From: Asterias amurensis
Taxonomy: Eukaryota > Echinodermata > Asteroidea > Forcipulatida > Asteriidae
DNA: 64,000 nt
Assembly (NCBI RefSeq): GCF_032118995.1
Contig: NC_092660.1
Coordinates: forward strand, 4,231,501-4,295,500
Direction: 5' to 3'
The notes below the pieces were generated by a model. That model was not told the DNA's origin. It saw only the letters and a program-made list of their open reading frames with translations, and did no database searches. The position numbers were made by a program, and so were the translations under genes. Positions 37,101 through 45,351 of the stretch are shown one piece after another. Within the stretch, counting starts at the first letter, position 1. Each line of letters begins with the position of its first letter.

Positions 37101-40100
37101 AGGCTGAGCTGCGCTTCCACTGCGTTAGCAGCGCGAGGAGCCTAAGCTGATGGAGCCAAAGCCGAGGGTTGAGAAACGCCCCCACTATCTAATTTGTTTG
37201 TATTCCTCTTTCTTGAGACGTTTTCAAAGCAATTGTTCTTGTTAAAGTATTTGTTAACAGAAATACACTATATTTGTGAAATACCTATATTTAGAAACTC
37301 AATTAATTTCAGATATATCCCCTTGAATTGTAGGCCATTGTTGATGAATCCTGCACACATGAAAGGCTATTGTATGCTGAGAGTTGTGCGCAACACGTGT
37401 TTGTGTAGACATATGTCATTGTCAAAGATGGCGGTCAATGATGTCATGTGCAATCCATCTATTGCCAACCGACACAATTGGTGACCAGAGTCATGTGACT
37501 CATAGTGGGTTTACGAAGAAGACCAACCAAGCAGTGCTGTAGCTAGACCAGTTTTAGTGGTGAGCTATGAATCAAGCTTACCAAGGGAGAGCGGATCAAC
37601 AAATTAATTCATGATTTATTATGGGGACTTCATTGCCTAAGTGCAAGCTTCAGGCATGATTCCATGTTTCAAAACTGTTCATGTTATGGGGCCATGTAAT
37701 AAGTTGAATGGCATTTTTGAGTGTGTTCATTTTCTTTGACATTTGATACTCCTTATCATTAGCTGTGTGTCTCAGATCAATGCACAGATCATGTGCTAGG
37801 GGAAATCTGTGCTGGGCGGTACAGTGTACTTTTCTCAGAGTGCTGGGCGAAAATTGTGAGTTCTTGGGTGATTTCACAAAGAGTTGGGACTAGTCTTATC
37901 TCAAGTTAGGACCAGTTACTCGTCCTAACTTAGGACTATCCATGTAATTTGTATATCTCCTAGGACTAGTCCTAAGTTAGGACTAGTCCTAACTCTTTGT
38001 GAAATTGACCCAGCCCAGCCAGCAGCCCCCAGCACCACCCTGCACTGCCCACCGTGGCTACAACTAAAACAAGCAAGAAATGCGCAGTGCGTTTGGACAC
38101 ACATTGAAGCTGCTGAGATGAGTGCTTGTGCAGTAAAGAGGGAAAGAGTCGTGCTTTTCCATGTACATTATACACAGTTGCTTGCTTAGTTTGTTTACAT
38201 TGCATTCTCACTTTGTCATGAGTCGCATAACGTCGATCACCGATTGTGCCATTTACCAGTATGACCCCAAAACTGCCAACATTTTCTACATTTGTTAACA
38301 AATGTTTTCAGTGAATGCATTTTGTGGTGGGTAAACTCATTGCTGGGACAACTAAATACGAACTAAATACAACAGGGTAGTTTTATAAAAAGTAGTTGTG
38401 AATTCTTAAGTGGTTTAAGAAAGGACTATCACTTTGATAAAGTTCCTGTTCAGTTCCACGGAAAAGTGCAGTGATCTTTCAAGTAATGAGTTACACTAAG
38501 TTTATTAGATTTTTCATGTTGCCATTTGGCGCTGTTGTGCTGACTTATGTCAAAGATATATGAAAAATACATTGAAAGTCACCAGTGGAAGTTTCAGTTG
38601 AATGTAGTCTCTACATTTACTTGTTGAGAACATAGAGCAATTTGAGAACACAGCAACAAACTGTTGCCGTATTTTCAATAAGAACGTCTTCTAATCCACT
38701 CATGTTTTTAGGTGGCAGCAATCTCTAGCCCTAGCATTTTAAGTAAAGTTATTATTTTTATTTTCTATAGCTTATTTATTAACCCTTTTAGAGGCCATTC
38801 ATTTCTGCTGCAAAATCATCACAAAAAGCTCCCAAATGATAATCAGTGTGTATTTCTTTAAAAGAACAAGTTGCCTTGGACTGGTCGAGTTGGTCTTTGA
38901 AAAGCATTTGTAACCGTTTGTTTATAAAATGCATATGATTAGAAAAATATTTTAAAAGTAGAATATATTGATCCACACAAGAATCACTCGAAATTGCATG
39001 GTTTTCCTTTTACCTCGTCGACTACCACAGTCGGCTATTTTAGGGAGTCAAATTTTGTATTCCCATAAATGGCCGACCGTGTTAGTTCGCAAAGTAAAAG
39101 TAAAACCACACATTTTTGAGGCAAATTTGTGTGGATCATTGTATTCTACTTTTAAAACATCTTTCTACCCATATCCATTTTATAACAAAAGGTTAAAAAT
39201 GCTTTGCATAGACCAACTCGACAAATCCAAGGCAACGTGTTCCTTTTGTGAGTTAAAATGTCAACAGAAATAACATGAAACAGAAGACTTAAAGGAACAC
39301 GTTGCCTTGGATCGGACGAGTTGGTCAAAACAAAAGCGTTTGTAACCGTTTTGTATACAATGCATATGGTTGGAAAGATGTTTTAAAAGTAGAATACAAT
39401 GATCCACACAAGTTTGCCTCGAAATTGCGTGGTTTTCCTTCTAATGTGCGAACTAACACGGTCGGCCATTTATGGGAGTAAAAATTTTGACCCCCATAAA
39501 TGGCCGACGTGTTAGTCGACGAGGTAAAAGGAAAACCACGCAATTTCGAGGCATGTTTGTGTGGATCATTGTATTCTACTTTTACAACATCTTGCTACCC
39601 ATATGCATTTTATAAAAAACGGTCACAAACGCTTTTCAAAGACCAACTCGACCGATCCAAGGCAATGTGTTCCTTTAATTTTAGAATCTGTGAGACTCTA
39701 ATAACCTGCTCCACTAGACATTTTCATATCTTGACATGATCTTTACTTTGACATCTTAATCTGAATGGAAGCAGATCTTACATTGCGACCGTTTGCAGCC
39801 GCTATGGCCTCTAAAGGGTTGCGGGAAAATTGCAAAACTAAACAGGTGATAAGTGGAGGTTGAACCCTGGATAACCCTGGAAAAACTCAACAAAACCTCA
39901 CCTTGTGTTACCGCCTGTTTAATTTTGCTATCTTTCCTAAAAGTGGCCGCTATGGTCTCTCATTAACGGTTAAGTTTAATTTGAAAGTTTGTATGGTGGA
40001 AGTACAATCTAATATTATCTTATTACACAATCTCGTACACTAGAATTTAGTCTGTCATAGAGTCTTTATTTAAACATGAACAACTCATTTGACTGTGACA

Positions 40101-43100
40101 TACAAGGTAATATATTTAAATTTGCTGTGGGGTCATTTCCTGCTTAAAGGCAGTGGACACTATTGGTAATTACTCAAAGTAATTATTAGCATAAAACCTT
40201 ACTTGGTAACAAGTAATGGGGAGAGGTTGACAGTGTAAAACAATGTAAGAAACCGCTCCCTCTGAAGTAACGTAGTTTTGGAGAAAGAAGTAATTTTACA
40301 TGAATTTGATTTCAAGACCTCAGATTTAGAATTTGAGGTCTCGAAATCAAGCATCTGAAAGCACACAACTTCATGTGACAAGGGTGTTTTTTCTTCCATT
40401 ATTATCTCGTAACATCGACGACCAATTGAGCTCGAATTTGCACAGGTTTGTTCTTTTATGCATATGTTGAGATACACCAAGTGAGAAGACTGGTCTTTGA
40501 CAATAACCAATAGTGTCCACTGTCTTTAAAGACCACCAAGCTCTTGCTTTCTTAACCTTGCATGGTTTATTTACTTCGCACCATCTTAACATCACTTCCT
40601 TTGGGCTCTTTCAAAAACCTTGGTCAAGGCTCCGTCTCCTGGCTCTGTTTGATGTTTGAAACACAGTACAAGACGTACGCTGGTATAAAATTGATGACGG
40701 AGCTTTGATCCAGAGCAAGAGCCCAAGAGCCCAGGTTTTGGAAAAGACCAAGTTTTTATCAATAATAAGTTTTTCTTCCTGTTCATTGGTTCTTTGTATT
40801 AACACTGTGTCTTTTTCTTGGTTTAATGATACTTTATGATAAAGTTATTCCACTATTCTGGTACCTTTGGACAGCTTGATTAATGAACTAACCCAACCTT
40901 ATTGGGTAAAACTACGACTCCAGAGGTGATCCCCGGAGCGTTCTATTTTCCCAAGGCGCAGCCGAGGGAAAAAGGAATGGTCCGGGGATCACCGAGGGAG
41001 TCATAGTTTTAACCATAGCACGAGTTAAAGCAGTCAATATTTGTTTTATAACACCCCAGCAGAGTATTTATCATCTTTGTACACGTAACGCTCGTAGGCG
41101 CGTTTCAGATACACAGGGAGATGCACAACTGACTGGGTTTGAGGTGGGTAAAAAGACGTCTGGGTACTGCACGCCGTGTGATAGTCGTCGGACTATCACA
41201 CTGCAAACTATGCACAATCACATGGCAAACTATTCACTATAACACAGCTGCCGTCTACTAAGACATAGCATGTGACGCGCTCTAAACCAATGAAAAGGCA
41301 GAATATTTGTAAGGGGTGTTATAATAACAACTTAAGGGTAGTCCTAAGTCAAGATTAGACTAGTCTCAACTCTTTGTGAAATCCACCCCTGGAAATGTGA
41401 CTGGAAATTTCCTCTTTATTTTTGAGAAAACTGCTGTTGCACTCTGGCACAATTGTCCCATCAATCAAACATGAACCACGTGCTTTGTAAATAAATAAAT
41501 ATTTCAAAAGAAAATAAGTTACCACATGTATGTATTTTGTTGAGGCAGAGACAATAATTTGAGGAAAACAATAGTTTATTAAAACATTTTTTATAAATAT
41601 TTACAATTTAATAAACATGAGTTTTTTAAATGTAATTTGATCATGTCGCTGTTTACACTTACTATGTTTGTACTGTGTTTGTTTGTTTGATGCTTTCCTG
41701 CTTACTACATCCCAAAAGATGTATATCTTTATTCCTCTCTGGCTTTGAAGACTTTTATCTGATAACATTGAATCTTTAGACTTTTATCTGAGCAATCTCA
41801 AAAAAATTAATATATTGTAGCACTTCAATAACTAGCCCTCCTTGTTGAGCTGTTAATGGCTCCGCTTTTAACATCGGTCTCATCACTGTCACCATTACAG
41901 CCCACCTTCGATACATGTCTTAAACGCTAAGTTTTCAAAGACGCAAAATGCGAGGTAGTTTGATTGCAAATTTCTCCCATTTAAACAAGTCCTATACTAC
42001 TCCAACATACCTCATTTTATTCCTTACATCTGTGGAACTACTATAACACATAACAGGTTACTAAATGATGGCTTTGTCCAGATGTGATTGATTTGAAAAT
42101 TGGTCCAAGTGATGAGATTGGTGACAGTGATGAGACCGATGTTAAAAGCGGAGCCATTACAGCTCAACAAGGTGGGCTATTCAATAACTAACTAACTTGT
42201 TTTCACCTTGCACCAACTTGACAGTGTACATGTACTCTCAGAAATTTTCTGAGCGCTGCGAAGACAAATGTACATAATGCAGATCCTTTTGGGTCTTGGG
42301 TGGGATTTCAAACCCACAACCTTTCCATTGCTTTGAGCAGATGTCATACCACTAGACCACCAAGCTAGCCTTGTGGCCTGGGCCCAATTTCATGGCTCTG
42401 CTTACCGCCGAATTCCGGGCTTACGATCACGATTCCCCGCTTACGTGCAAGCGCCGAATTTCTGCGCTAGCCTTGTAAGCGTAGAATGCCTAGTAACGTT
42501 GAGCACGCACGCGCAGAAGCCAAAATTTGCCGCTTACCCGTGAAGTACGCTTGCCGTAAGCAAAGAGTTCCCTGCTTCCGTAAGCGCTGATTCTGTGCTT
42601 ACGGTAAGCAGAGCCATGAAATTGGGCCCTGATGGAGATCGAATCCAGTGTTTTAGCAATGGGTATCACAACAATTGGAAAGATGAAGAATATAACTTGT
42701 TCTTTACCTTACAGCGATGTTTAAACACACTTTCTCGATTTCTGTGAGGGTAAAAACAAATAATATTCTTGATCGCTTTATGCAAAATTTACATCTTGTA
42801 AGAAAAATCGGGATTGCTTTTGTAGCGATGACTACCAAGCAGTTGTTGTAGTCATTGCTACAAAAGTTTATGGACATATTTTCTTACTAGTCTTTCTCCT
42901 TCGAGGAAGACTCTGCTAGGGTCGAAACGTCAGGCCATTAACTATTTTTTGCATTTATACTCCTGGTCCATTTGGTTGGTAAGTTGTTTGCAACAGCTAA
43001 TTCTATTTTCTAGTCAATAAAGTGCGACACTTAATTTTCCTCTCTGCAATTCCCTAACTTAGATCTTGTCCAAAACGGCGACTTCGGCTACAGCTTCAAC

Positions 43101-45011
43101 TAGACCGCGGGCATCTGCCTATTCTTTAACACTGGCAGACAAGCCGTAGCTGTAGGTTAATTCGCCGTTTCAGACACGCCTTACTCACTTTGTTGAGCTC
43201 ACAAAGAAAGTGTATTACTTTGAACTGAAAAAAGATTTCTGTGTTCCATTGAAATTTTGCGGATGGGAAAAATGGAAAATGGCGCGGGGGAGTGCATACA
43301 AACAGTTATATCTTCACTGTGTATTTATAGGTTTTCTCGGTCAATTTCGGAAAAAGAGCAGCCAATTTAACCACCAAGCTATTCTATTTCGCGCAAAATC
43401 GAATGCTACTATAAAGGATCATTCGATTTCGTTTTGGGATTAGTCAAATGTAATGTTGCATCATTCGAATTAACAAAGTAATCATACATTTTAACAATTC
43501 ATCAAAGCAGCATTTAAATTCGCAGACGCTTCTTGAGGCGTGTGTGTCACGAAAAAGAATGACGCTACGCTTAATTGAAAAGAGTGCTTAAGGAATTTGA
43601 CTCGACCCAAAACAAAATTGAATGGTCGAATTCTGAATTTGAAACGCAGTAACAAACTAATGTAGTTTTAACGGATTTGGGTAGCTTTTCAAAATGTCCA
43701 TAGATTAACATTAAACTTACAGGGTTTGAAGATAATGATAGTGGAAAGCTTCCCTGAAAATATTACTTACCGAGGTGCTGTAATTTTTGAGAAATGAGTA
43801 AAACAATGTCATGAAAATACGTTTGTAAATGATTAATATAATTTTTCGTCTCATGAGACAAAAATTATTTCCCAACAATTACAGCACCTCAGCACATAAT
43901 ATTTTCAGGGAAGCTTTCCACTATCATTATCTTCAAACTGAGTAAGTTTATGGTAAATCTGTGGACATTGTGTTTTTTGTCCTACAAAAGTTACATAGAC
44001 CGAGACCGTTACAGAAAGAGGTAATTGTTCACCCCCCCCCCCCCCCGAATTTGAAATCTGAGAAAAGTTTCAGGCTAGAAGCCTTTTTAGGCATCTGAAA
44101 GCACAAGGGTGTTTGTTTCTTTCCTTATTTTATTGCAGCTTCCATGATCATTTGAACAAAAGTTTTTTTTATGCATGTTGGGAGACGCTGAGTGAGGATA
44201 TTGGTACCCAATTCAAGAAGACATTTTATTCTATACTCTCAGAGAAAATTCACAAATCTTTGGGTTGGTGTCAGAAGCTCTAGGGTCTGGATCTGGATAT
44301 AGAAATTTAAGTTTTTAGATTTGGGGACGAAAACCCCAGATAGATTGTTTCTCAGTCCACATAGTGCCCCTGCCGGGATTCGAACTGAGGTCCCAGAGGT
44401 GAAAGGCGAAGCAAGACACCACTACACCAACCTCCCTTAGTTTCAATCTCAGAAAGATAATGTAATAATAACAATTTCTTATACAGCATATTTTGCAATA
44501 ATTGTATCAATGCGCTTTACATTAAGGCCCTGGTCATAGGGCCAATAACATCCCTTTTAATGTTTCTGTATACAACCCGAGCTGCGTTGGCGCTCCAAAT
44601 GCTTTTTCATACAAAATACCAACCTCTACCCGCGCAGGTACCGATTTATACCCCTGGCTGGGTGAAGAGAAGCAATTGTAGTTACTAAAAGTATCTTGTT
44701 CAAGGACACAAGTGTCACAACCGGGATTTGAACCACCACTCTGGTGACTTAGCACCAGAACTTGAATTCGATGCTCTTATAACCACTCTGCCATGACACT
44801 CTAAGATATAATAACTTGTGTTTTTTTCTTGATTTCAGTTGAGAATGAGAGTGGTAGGGATCGATCAATCTCTACAGGTTCTCAAGCCGGCGATACCAGT
44901 GTCTTAATAAAGCCTCAAGTTGTCCCAGAAGTTAAGAGGACCATAAGGATAAAGAAACGTGGAAGTAGAGGGGTGACACAACTGAAGCCGGACCAGACAA
45001 TAATCTTATGA
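18599..45011 (+). CDS. Mucin-like single-pass membrane glycoprotein, unrecognised family
   Basis: Coding starts at 18921 and ends at TGA 45009-45011. Twelve exons join without a frame break: 18921-19110, 20659-20700, 25321-25422, 26744-26929, 27877-28020, 28591-28650, 31541-31675, 33222-33272, 35093-35192, 35915-35932, 36606-36664 (or to 36763), 44839-45011; 419 aa, or 452 with the longer exon 11. Order of parts: signal peptide (residues ~1-28, LLCLLCAVFVAWL core), a head of ~50 residues with five Cys and N-glycosylation sites NCT, NAT, NYT, NLT, a Thr/Ser/Pro-rich stalk (~78-303), one transmembrane helix (~305-327, LIMVIILSS...VVIAG) followed by KVVVKKFK, and a tail ending in basic RTIRIKKRG. 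The plan is that of a cell-surface sialomucin-type protein. I do not recognise the family. All introns up to the membrane exon are phase 1, so stalk exons can be gained or lost without a frameshift. Confidence 0.75.
19505..19609. repeat. Short foldback repeat
   Basis: TAGTCTTGGTGCAAGA and TCTTGCACCAAGACTA are inverted ends around a GC-rich core. The outer 9 bp resemble the ends of the larger foldback at 34098. Confidence 0.65.
20135..20516 (+). mobile_element. Foldback MITE, family A
   Basis: TTAAAGGCAGTGGACACTAT to AAAGTGTCCAGTGTCTTTAA, in intron 1 of the coding part. The centre is partly deleted. Confidence 0.8.
20659..20700 (+). CDS. Mucin-like gene exon 2 (Cys head)
   Basis: 42-nt exon, acceptor CAAATAG, donor CAAG|GTAAGC, phase 1-1. 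Across the splice it reads C-FNNYTANLTCCEQ and provides two more N-glycosylation sites and three cysteines. Confidence 0.65.
21376..21745 (-). mobile_element. Foldback/mobile repeat, family F
   Basis: It contains CAACACCCC near one end and GGGGTGTTATAA near 21610, a hairpin GTGTGATAGTC...GACTATCACAC, and a palindromic outer part (AGTTTTAACCATAGCACGAG type). Copies are at 31788 and 40908. Confidence 0.6.
21752..21824 (+). repeat. tRNA-like SINE relic
   Basis: GGCTAGATAGCTCTTCAGTTT, GTAGAGCGCAGG and a degraded box B (TGTTCCAAGTC) followed by CCGCTCTAGT. A better-kept inverse copy is at 26396-26458. Confidence 0.5.
22339..22551. repeat. Foldback repeat with AGACCCTTCCCATG ends
   Basis: Outer ends AGACCCTTCCCATG and CATGGGAAGGGTCT, plus internal inverted GTTGGCAAA / TTTGCCAAC. 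GC-rich centre with GCGTGCGC and GACGCGATTGCGCG. Confidence 0.7.
22592..22975 (+). repeat. Minisatellite of TTTACCCAGAGG, in two larger copies
   Basis: A ~190-bp block starting AATAAGGAGC and containing GAAGTATACATTGTACAT and TTTACCCAGAGTTAAGGTAT is present at about 22592 and 22782. Both blocks are built of TTTACCCAGAGGTACC-like short repeats. Confidence 0.75.
23564..23719. repeat. Foldback repeat with GGGTGCGTTCGTTTAGC ends
   Basis: GGGTGCGTTCGTTTAGCTTC at one end, GAGCTAAACGAACGCACCC at the other, with further inverted CCTGGGTCAACCCC / GGGTCGACCCAGG inside. Confidence 0.8.
24024..24219. repeat. Foldback repeat, family J
   Basis: TAAAGCCTGGTTCATACTTC and GAAGTATGAACCGGGCTTTA are inverted ends, followed by GCGAATGCGAATGCGAAGCG-type arms. 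Related copies are at 51802 and 53053 in the POLR1H locus. Confidence 0.8.
25321..25422 (+). CDS. Mucin-like gene exon 3 (Thr-rich stalk)
   Basis: 102 nt, acceptor AACTATACAG, donor ACTG|GTAAAC, phase 1-1. Reads TTEAPTTTVEETTTES followed by repeated TTES units. The preceding intron end CATGTAACCATGGTAA is duplicated before exon 4. Confidence 0.75.
25801..26192 (+). mobile_element. Foldback MITE, family A
   Basis: TTAAAGGCAGTGGACACTAT to ATAGTGTCTAGTGCCTTTAA in the intron between stalk exons 3 and 4. Confidence 0.85.
26396..26458 (-). repeat. tRNA-derived SINE head (minus strand)
   Basis: On the - strand it reads GGGCTAGATAGCTCAGTTGG, TAGAGCGCCGG and a degraded box B (GGTTAAAATCC), then CGCTCTAGTC. 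Box A is nearly canonical (TAGCTCAGTTGG). Confidence 0.6.
26744..26929 (+). CDS. Mucin-like gene exon 4 (Thr-rich stalk)
   Basis: 186 nt, acceptor AATTGCACAG, donor ACTG|GTAAAC, phase 1-1. Contains TTETTETTETTT and two copies of STPDSTTPDSTT-type repeats. Intron flank and first codons match exon 3, so the two exons are sister copies. Confidence 0.75.
27140..27848 (-). mobile_element. Enlarged TTAA foldback element, A/D-like, with G-run
   Basis: TTAAAGGCAGTGTATACTTTTGG to CCAAAAGTAAACCCTGCCTTTAA; 709 bp. The inner sequence has the TGAGCTCAAATGGTCATC block of the other families and a foreign ~300-bp stretch that includes a G-run at 27492-27518. The long open frame across it is an artefact of the repeat and G-run. 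Confidence 0.55.
27877..28020 (+). CDS. Mucin-like gene exon 5 (stalk)
   Basis: 144 nt, acceptor ATTTATACAG, donor CACT|GTAAGT, phase 1-1. Reads KLTSSNMPTTANNPTPE then Gly/Ser/Thr-rich sequence ending LTLSTH. Confidence 0.75.
28083..28440 (+). repeat. tRNA-derived SINE
   Basis: Box A-like GCGCGGTCTAGTTC, box B-like GGTTCGAATCG, then a tail with CATTACACTTGTGCTCTTGT and about 250 bp of non-tRNA body ending AATAAAGTTTC. The 3' limit is approximate. Confidence 0.55.
28591..28650 (+). CDS. Mucin-like gene exon 6 (stalk)
   Basis: 60 nt, acceptor TCACTACCAG, donor ACTC|GTAAGT, phase 1-1. Reads PSTHTNYTQTATSSTKNDT. The acceptor tract is weak, but length, phase and composition fit. Confidence 0.6.
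29046..29240 (-). mobile_element. Truncated family A MITE
   Basis: TTAAAGACACTGGACACTAC and the AACAAACCTGTGAAAATTTG block are present, but the second half is missing after about 29240. Confidence 0.7.
29574..29963. mobile_element. Palindromic MITE, family B
   Basis: TTAAAGGAACACGTTGCCTT to AAGTCAACGTGTTCCTTTAA, centre near 29771 with GGGAGTCAAAATTTTGACCCCC. Confidence 0.85.
31541..31675 (+). CDS. Mucin-like gene exon 7 (stalk)
   Basis: 135 nt with donor GGAG|GTGAGA at 31676. Two acceptors six bases apart (GCAAACTAG and GCCACAG) are both in phase 1, so the start may be 31541 or 31547. Reads SQPMSSTASDHS... ending EISNYTTG. Confidence 0.65.
31788..32165 (+). mobile_element. Foldback/mobile repeat, family F
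   Basis: Outer hairpin around TACAACTCCC/GAGTCGTAGTTTTAACC, then TTATAACGCCCC, TGTGATAGTCGTCGGACTATCACAC hairpin parts and a terminal GGGGTGTTATAA. Confidence 0.65.
33222..33272 (+). CDS. Mucin-like gene exon 8 (juxtamembrane)
   Basis: 51 nt, acceptor ATTTTTTTCAG, donor TTGA|GTAATG, phase 1-1. Reads NTTTADPTPPPGKKPL, the Pro-rich end of the stalk. Confidence 0.65.
   Translation, partial: KTQQQLTRHHHREKNH
33328..33452. repeat. Foldback repeat
   Basis: GACAAGGTCTTGAACGTTAG and CTAACGTTCAAGGC are inverted ends. A related decayed copy is near 19770-19890. Confidence 0.6.
33474..33848 (+). mobile_element. Foldback MITE, family A
   Basis: TTAAAAGCAGTGGACACTAT to ATAGTGTCCACTGCCTTTTAA, in the intron after stalk exon 8. 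Confidence 0.85.
33990..34072 (-). repeat. tRNA-derived SINE head (minus strand)
   Basis: GGGATTCGAACCC (box B inverse) and CCAACTAGACCACCGG (box A inverse, reading CCGGTGGTCTAGTTGG on the - strand) in tRNA spacing. Confidence 0.65.
34098..34392. repeat. Near-perfect 295-bp foldback element
   Basis: TAGTCTTGGTTCCAAGACCA at the left end is the inverted copy of the right end. Both arms continue for about 130 bp (CATTGGTGTTGC, AACGTTC, CTGTACACGCTTGTAA, GGGCGCTC) to a small loop near 34242. Confidence 0.85.
35093..35192 (+). CDS. Mucin-like gene exon 9 (transmembrane helix)
   Basis: 100 nt, acceptor TATTATTATAG, donor CTAT|GTGAGT, entering in phase 1 and leaving in phase 2. Encodes VLIMVIILSSVTGTVVIAG then a Lys-rich stop-transfer sequence (KVVVKKFK). 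This is the only membrane segment after the signal peptide. Confidence 0.8.
35193..35914 (+). other. Intron between membrane exon and micro-exon
   Basis: AT-rich, nothing recognised apart from an A-run at 35833. Confidence 0.5.
35915..35932 (+). CDS. Mucin-like gene exon 10, 18-nt micro-exon
   Basis: Acceptor CTATTCTTTTCAG and donor ATAAA|GTAAGT enclose 18 nt in phase 2-2, contributing ITCNDIK across the joins. Short, but both splice signals are strong and the phase matches on each side. Confidence 0.6.
36606..36763 (+). CDS. Mucin-like gene exon 11 with two donors and a possible alternative end
   Basis: Acceptor TTTTTACAG. Reads KVGPEQDVPLTTAIAPAEN to a first donor at 36665 (AATG|GTAAGA). 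The frame stays open and protein-like beyond it (GKIKVEKHLRPGSIELVPVV...) to a second donor at 36764 (CCCT|GTAAGC); both are phase 1. If neither is used, the frame ends at TAA about 36779, giving a short-tailed isoform. Confidence 0.6.
37866..38012. repeat. Foldback repeat, family H
   Basis: GGGTGATTTCACAAAGAGTT and AACTCTTTGTGAAATTGACCC ends, with an inner run of CTAAGTTAGGACTAGTCCTAA palindromes. Confidence 0.75.
38858..39246. mobile_element. Palindromic MITE, family B
   Basis: TTAAAAGAACAAGTTGCCTT to AAGGCAACGTGTTCCTTTTG. The right TTAA is mutated. Followed 43 bp later by a second copy. Confidence 0.8.
39289..39678. mobile_element. Palindromic MITE, family B
   Basis: TTAAAGGAACACGTTGCCTT to AAGGCAATGTGTTCCTTTAA, centre near 39487. 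Confidence 0.85.
40144..40529 (+). mobile_element. Foldback MITE, family A
   Basis: TTAAAGGCAGTGGACACTAT to ATAGTGTCCACTGTCTTTAA. Confidence 0.85.
40908..41333 (+). mobile_element. Foldback/mobile repeat, family F (longest copy)
   Basis: A hairpin around GATCCCCGGAGCG / TCCGGGGATCACC leads into TTTTATAACACCCC and a body ending GGGGTGTTATAA. The body includes the CTGGGTACTGCACGCCGTGT segment shared with 21376 and 31788. Confidence 0.65.
41818..42196. repeat. Inverted repeat with ~85-bp arms
   Basis: Left arm 41818-41900 and right arm 42110-42196 share GTTGAGCTGT.AATGGCTCCGC and TTTTAACATCGGTCTCATCA (as read on the left arm). The spacer is ~210 bp. The right arm overlaps the candidate exon at 42082. 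Confidence 0.75.
42082..42171 (+). CDS. Candidate cassette exon of the mucin-like gene, inside an inverted repeat
   Basis: Acceptor GCTTTGTCCAG and donor CAAG|GTGGGC enclose 90 nt in phase 1-1, open, reading VIDLKIGPSDEIGDSDETD then VKSGAITAQQ. The 3' part is also present as an inverted copy at about 41818-41900. It may be a true exon with a partial inverted duplicate, or an exon-like arm of a foldback element. Confidence 0.35.
42297..42375 (-). repeat. tRNA-derived SINE head (minus strand)
   Basis: GGTGGGATTTCAAACCCACA (box B inverse) and ACCACTAGACCACCAAGC (box A inverse) in tRNA spacing. Confidence 0.6.
42381..42629. repeat. Foldback repeat, family G
   Basis: GGCCCAATTTCATGGCTCTG and CAGAGCCATGAAATTGGGCC are inverted ends. 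The interior is rich in GCTTACCG/CGGTAAGC short inverted units. Second copy at 55103. Confidence 0.85.
43059..43184. repeat. Foldback repeat, TGTCCGAAACGG type
   Basis: TTGTCCAAAACGGCGACTTC ... and GCCGTTTCAGACA are inverted ends around GCTACAGCTTC / AGCTGTAG. A better-preserved copy is at 45213. Confidence 0.65.
43668..44011. mobile_element. Foldback MITE, family E
   Basis: TTAACGGATTTGGGTAGCTT at the left end; the palindromic body has GAGGTGCTGTAATTTTTGAG and its inverse, centre GTCTCATGAGAC. The right end is degraded (AGACCGAGACCGTTA). Confidence 0.7.
44012..44205. mobile_element. Fragment of a D-like element with a C-run
   Basis: Contains GAAAGAGGTAATT, the hairpin AGGCTAGAAGCCT, CATCTGAAAGCACAAGGG and GGGAGACGCTGAGTGAGGA, all features of family D. 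Both ends are missing. C-run at 44032-44046. Confidence 0.55.
44525..44803 (-). repeat. tRNA-derived SINE (minus strand)
   Basis: On the - strand: GAGTGTCATGGCAGAGTGG (box A), long variable region, GGTTCAAATCCCGG (box B), then TTGTGACACTTGTGTCCTTG and a body of about 130 bp. Long-variable-arm tRNA (Leu/Ser-like) heads with this CACTTGTGTCCTTGAGCAAG type tail are common in deuterostome SINEs. Confidence 0.7.
44839..45011 (+). CDS. Mucin-like gene terminal exon
   Basis: Acceptor TTTCTTGATTTCAG. Enters in phase 1 and reads ENESGRDRSISTGSQAGD, LIKPQVVPEVKRTIRIKKRG, ending QTIIL and TGA. It is the basic cytoplasmic tail. AATAAA at 46238-46243 is the first good poly(A) candidate downstream. Confidence 0.75.
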
Positions 45012-45212
45012 TTTCCATGCTGCAGAAAACGGAACTGAGTAAGTGCCTTAAAGGCACTGGTAGCTATTGGTAGCTTGACAATTACCAATAGTGTCCACTG
45101 CCTTTAAAGGCACTGGTAGCTATTGGTAGCTGCCCAAAATAATTTTTATATCGACCTTTATCATGGTGTTGTCATCTTAATTTTACTCCATTCCAACTCA
45201 TTGTAACCAAAC

Positions 45213-45351
45213 TTAGGCCGTGTCCGAAACGGTTACTTTGGCTACAGCTATACGGCTAGATCGCGCACTGCTGCCTATTCTTCAACACTGGCAGACGCGC
45301 TGATCTAGCCGGAGCTGTAGCCGAAGTCGCTGTTTCGGACACGGCCTTAGG
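45213..45351. repeat. Foldback repeat, TGTCCGAAACGG type
   Basis: TTAGGCCGTGTCCGAAACGG and its inverted copy GTTTCGGACACGGCCTTAG, with arms continuing through GGCTACAGCT. Confidence 0.8.

Larger units (their letters stand above)
36764..44838 (+). other. Large intron before the terminal exon of the mucin-like gene
   Basis: 8 kb of repeats: families H, B (two), A, F, G, E, a D fragment and SINEs, each listed separately, plus the candidate exon at 42082. No other exon-like frame. Confidence 0.5.
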
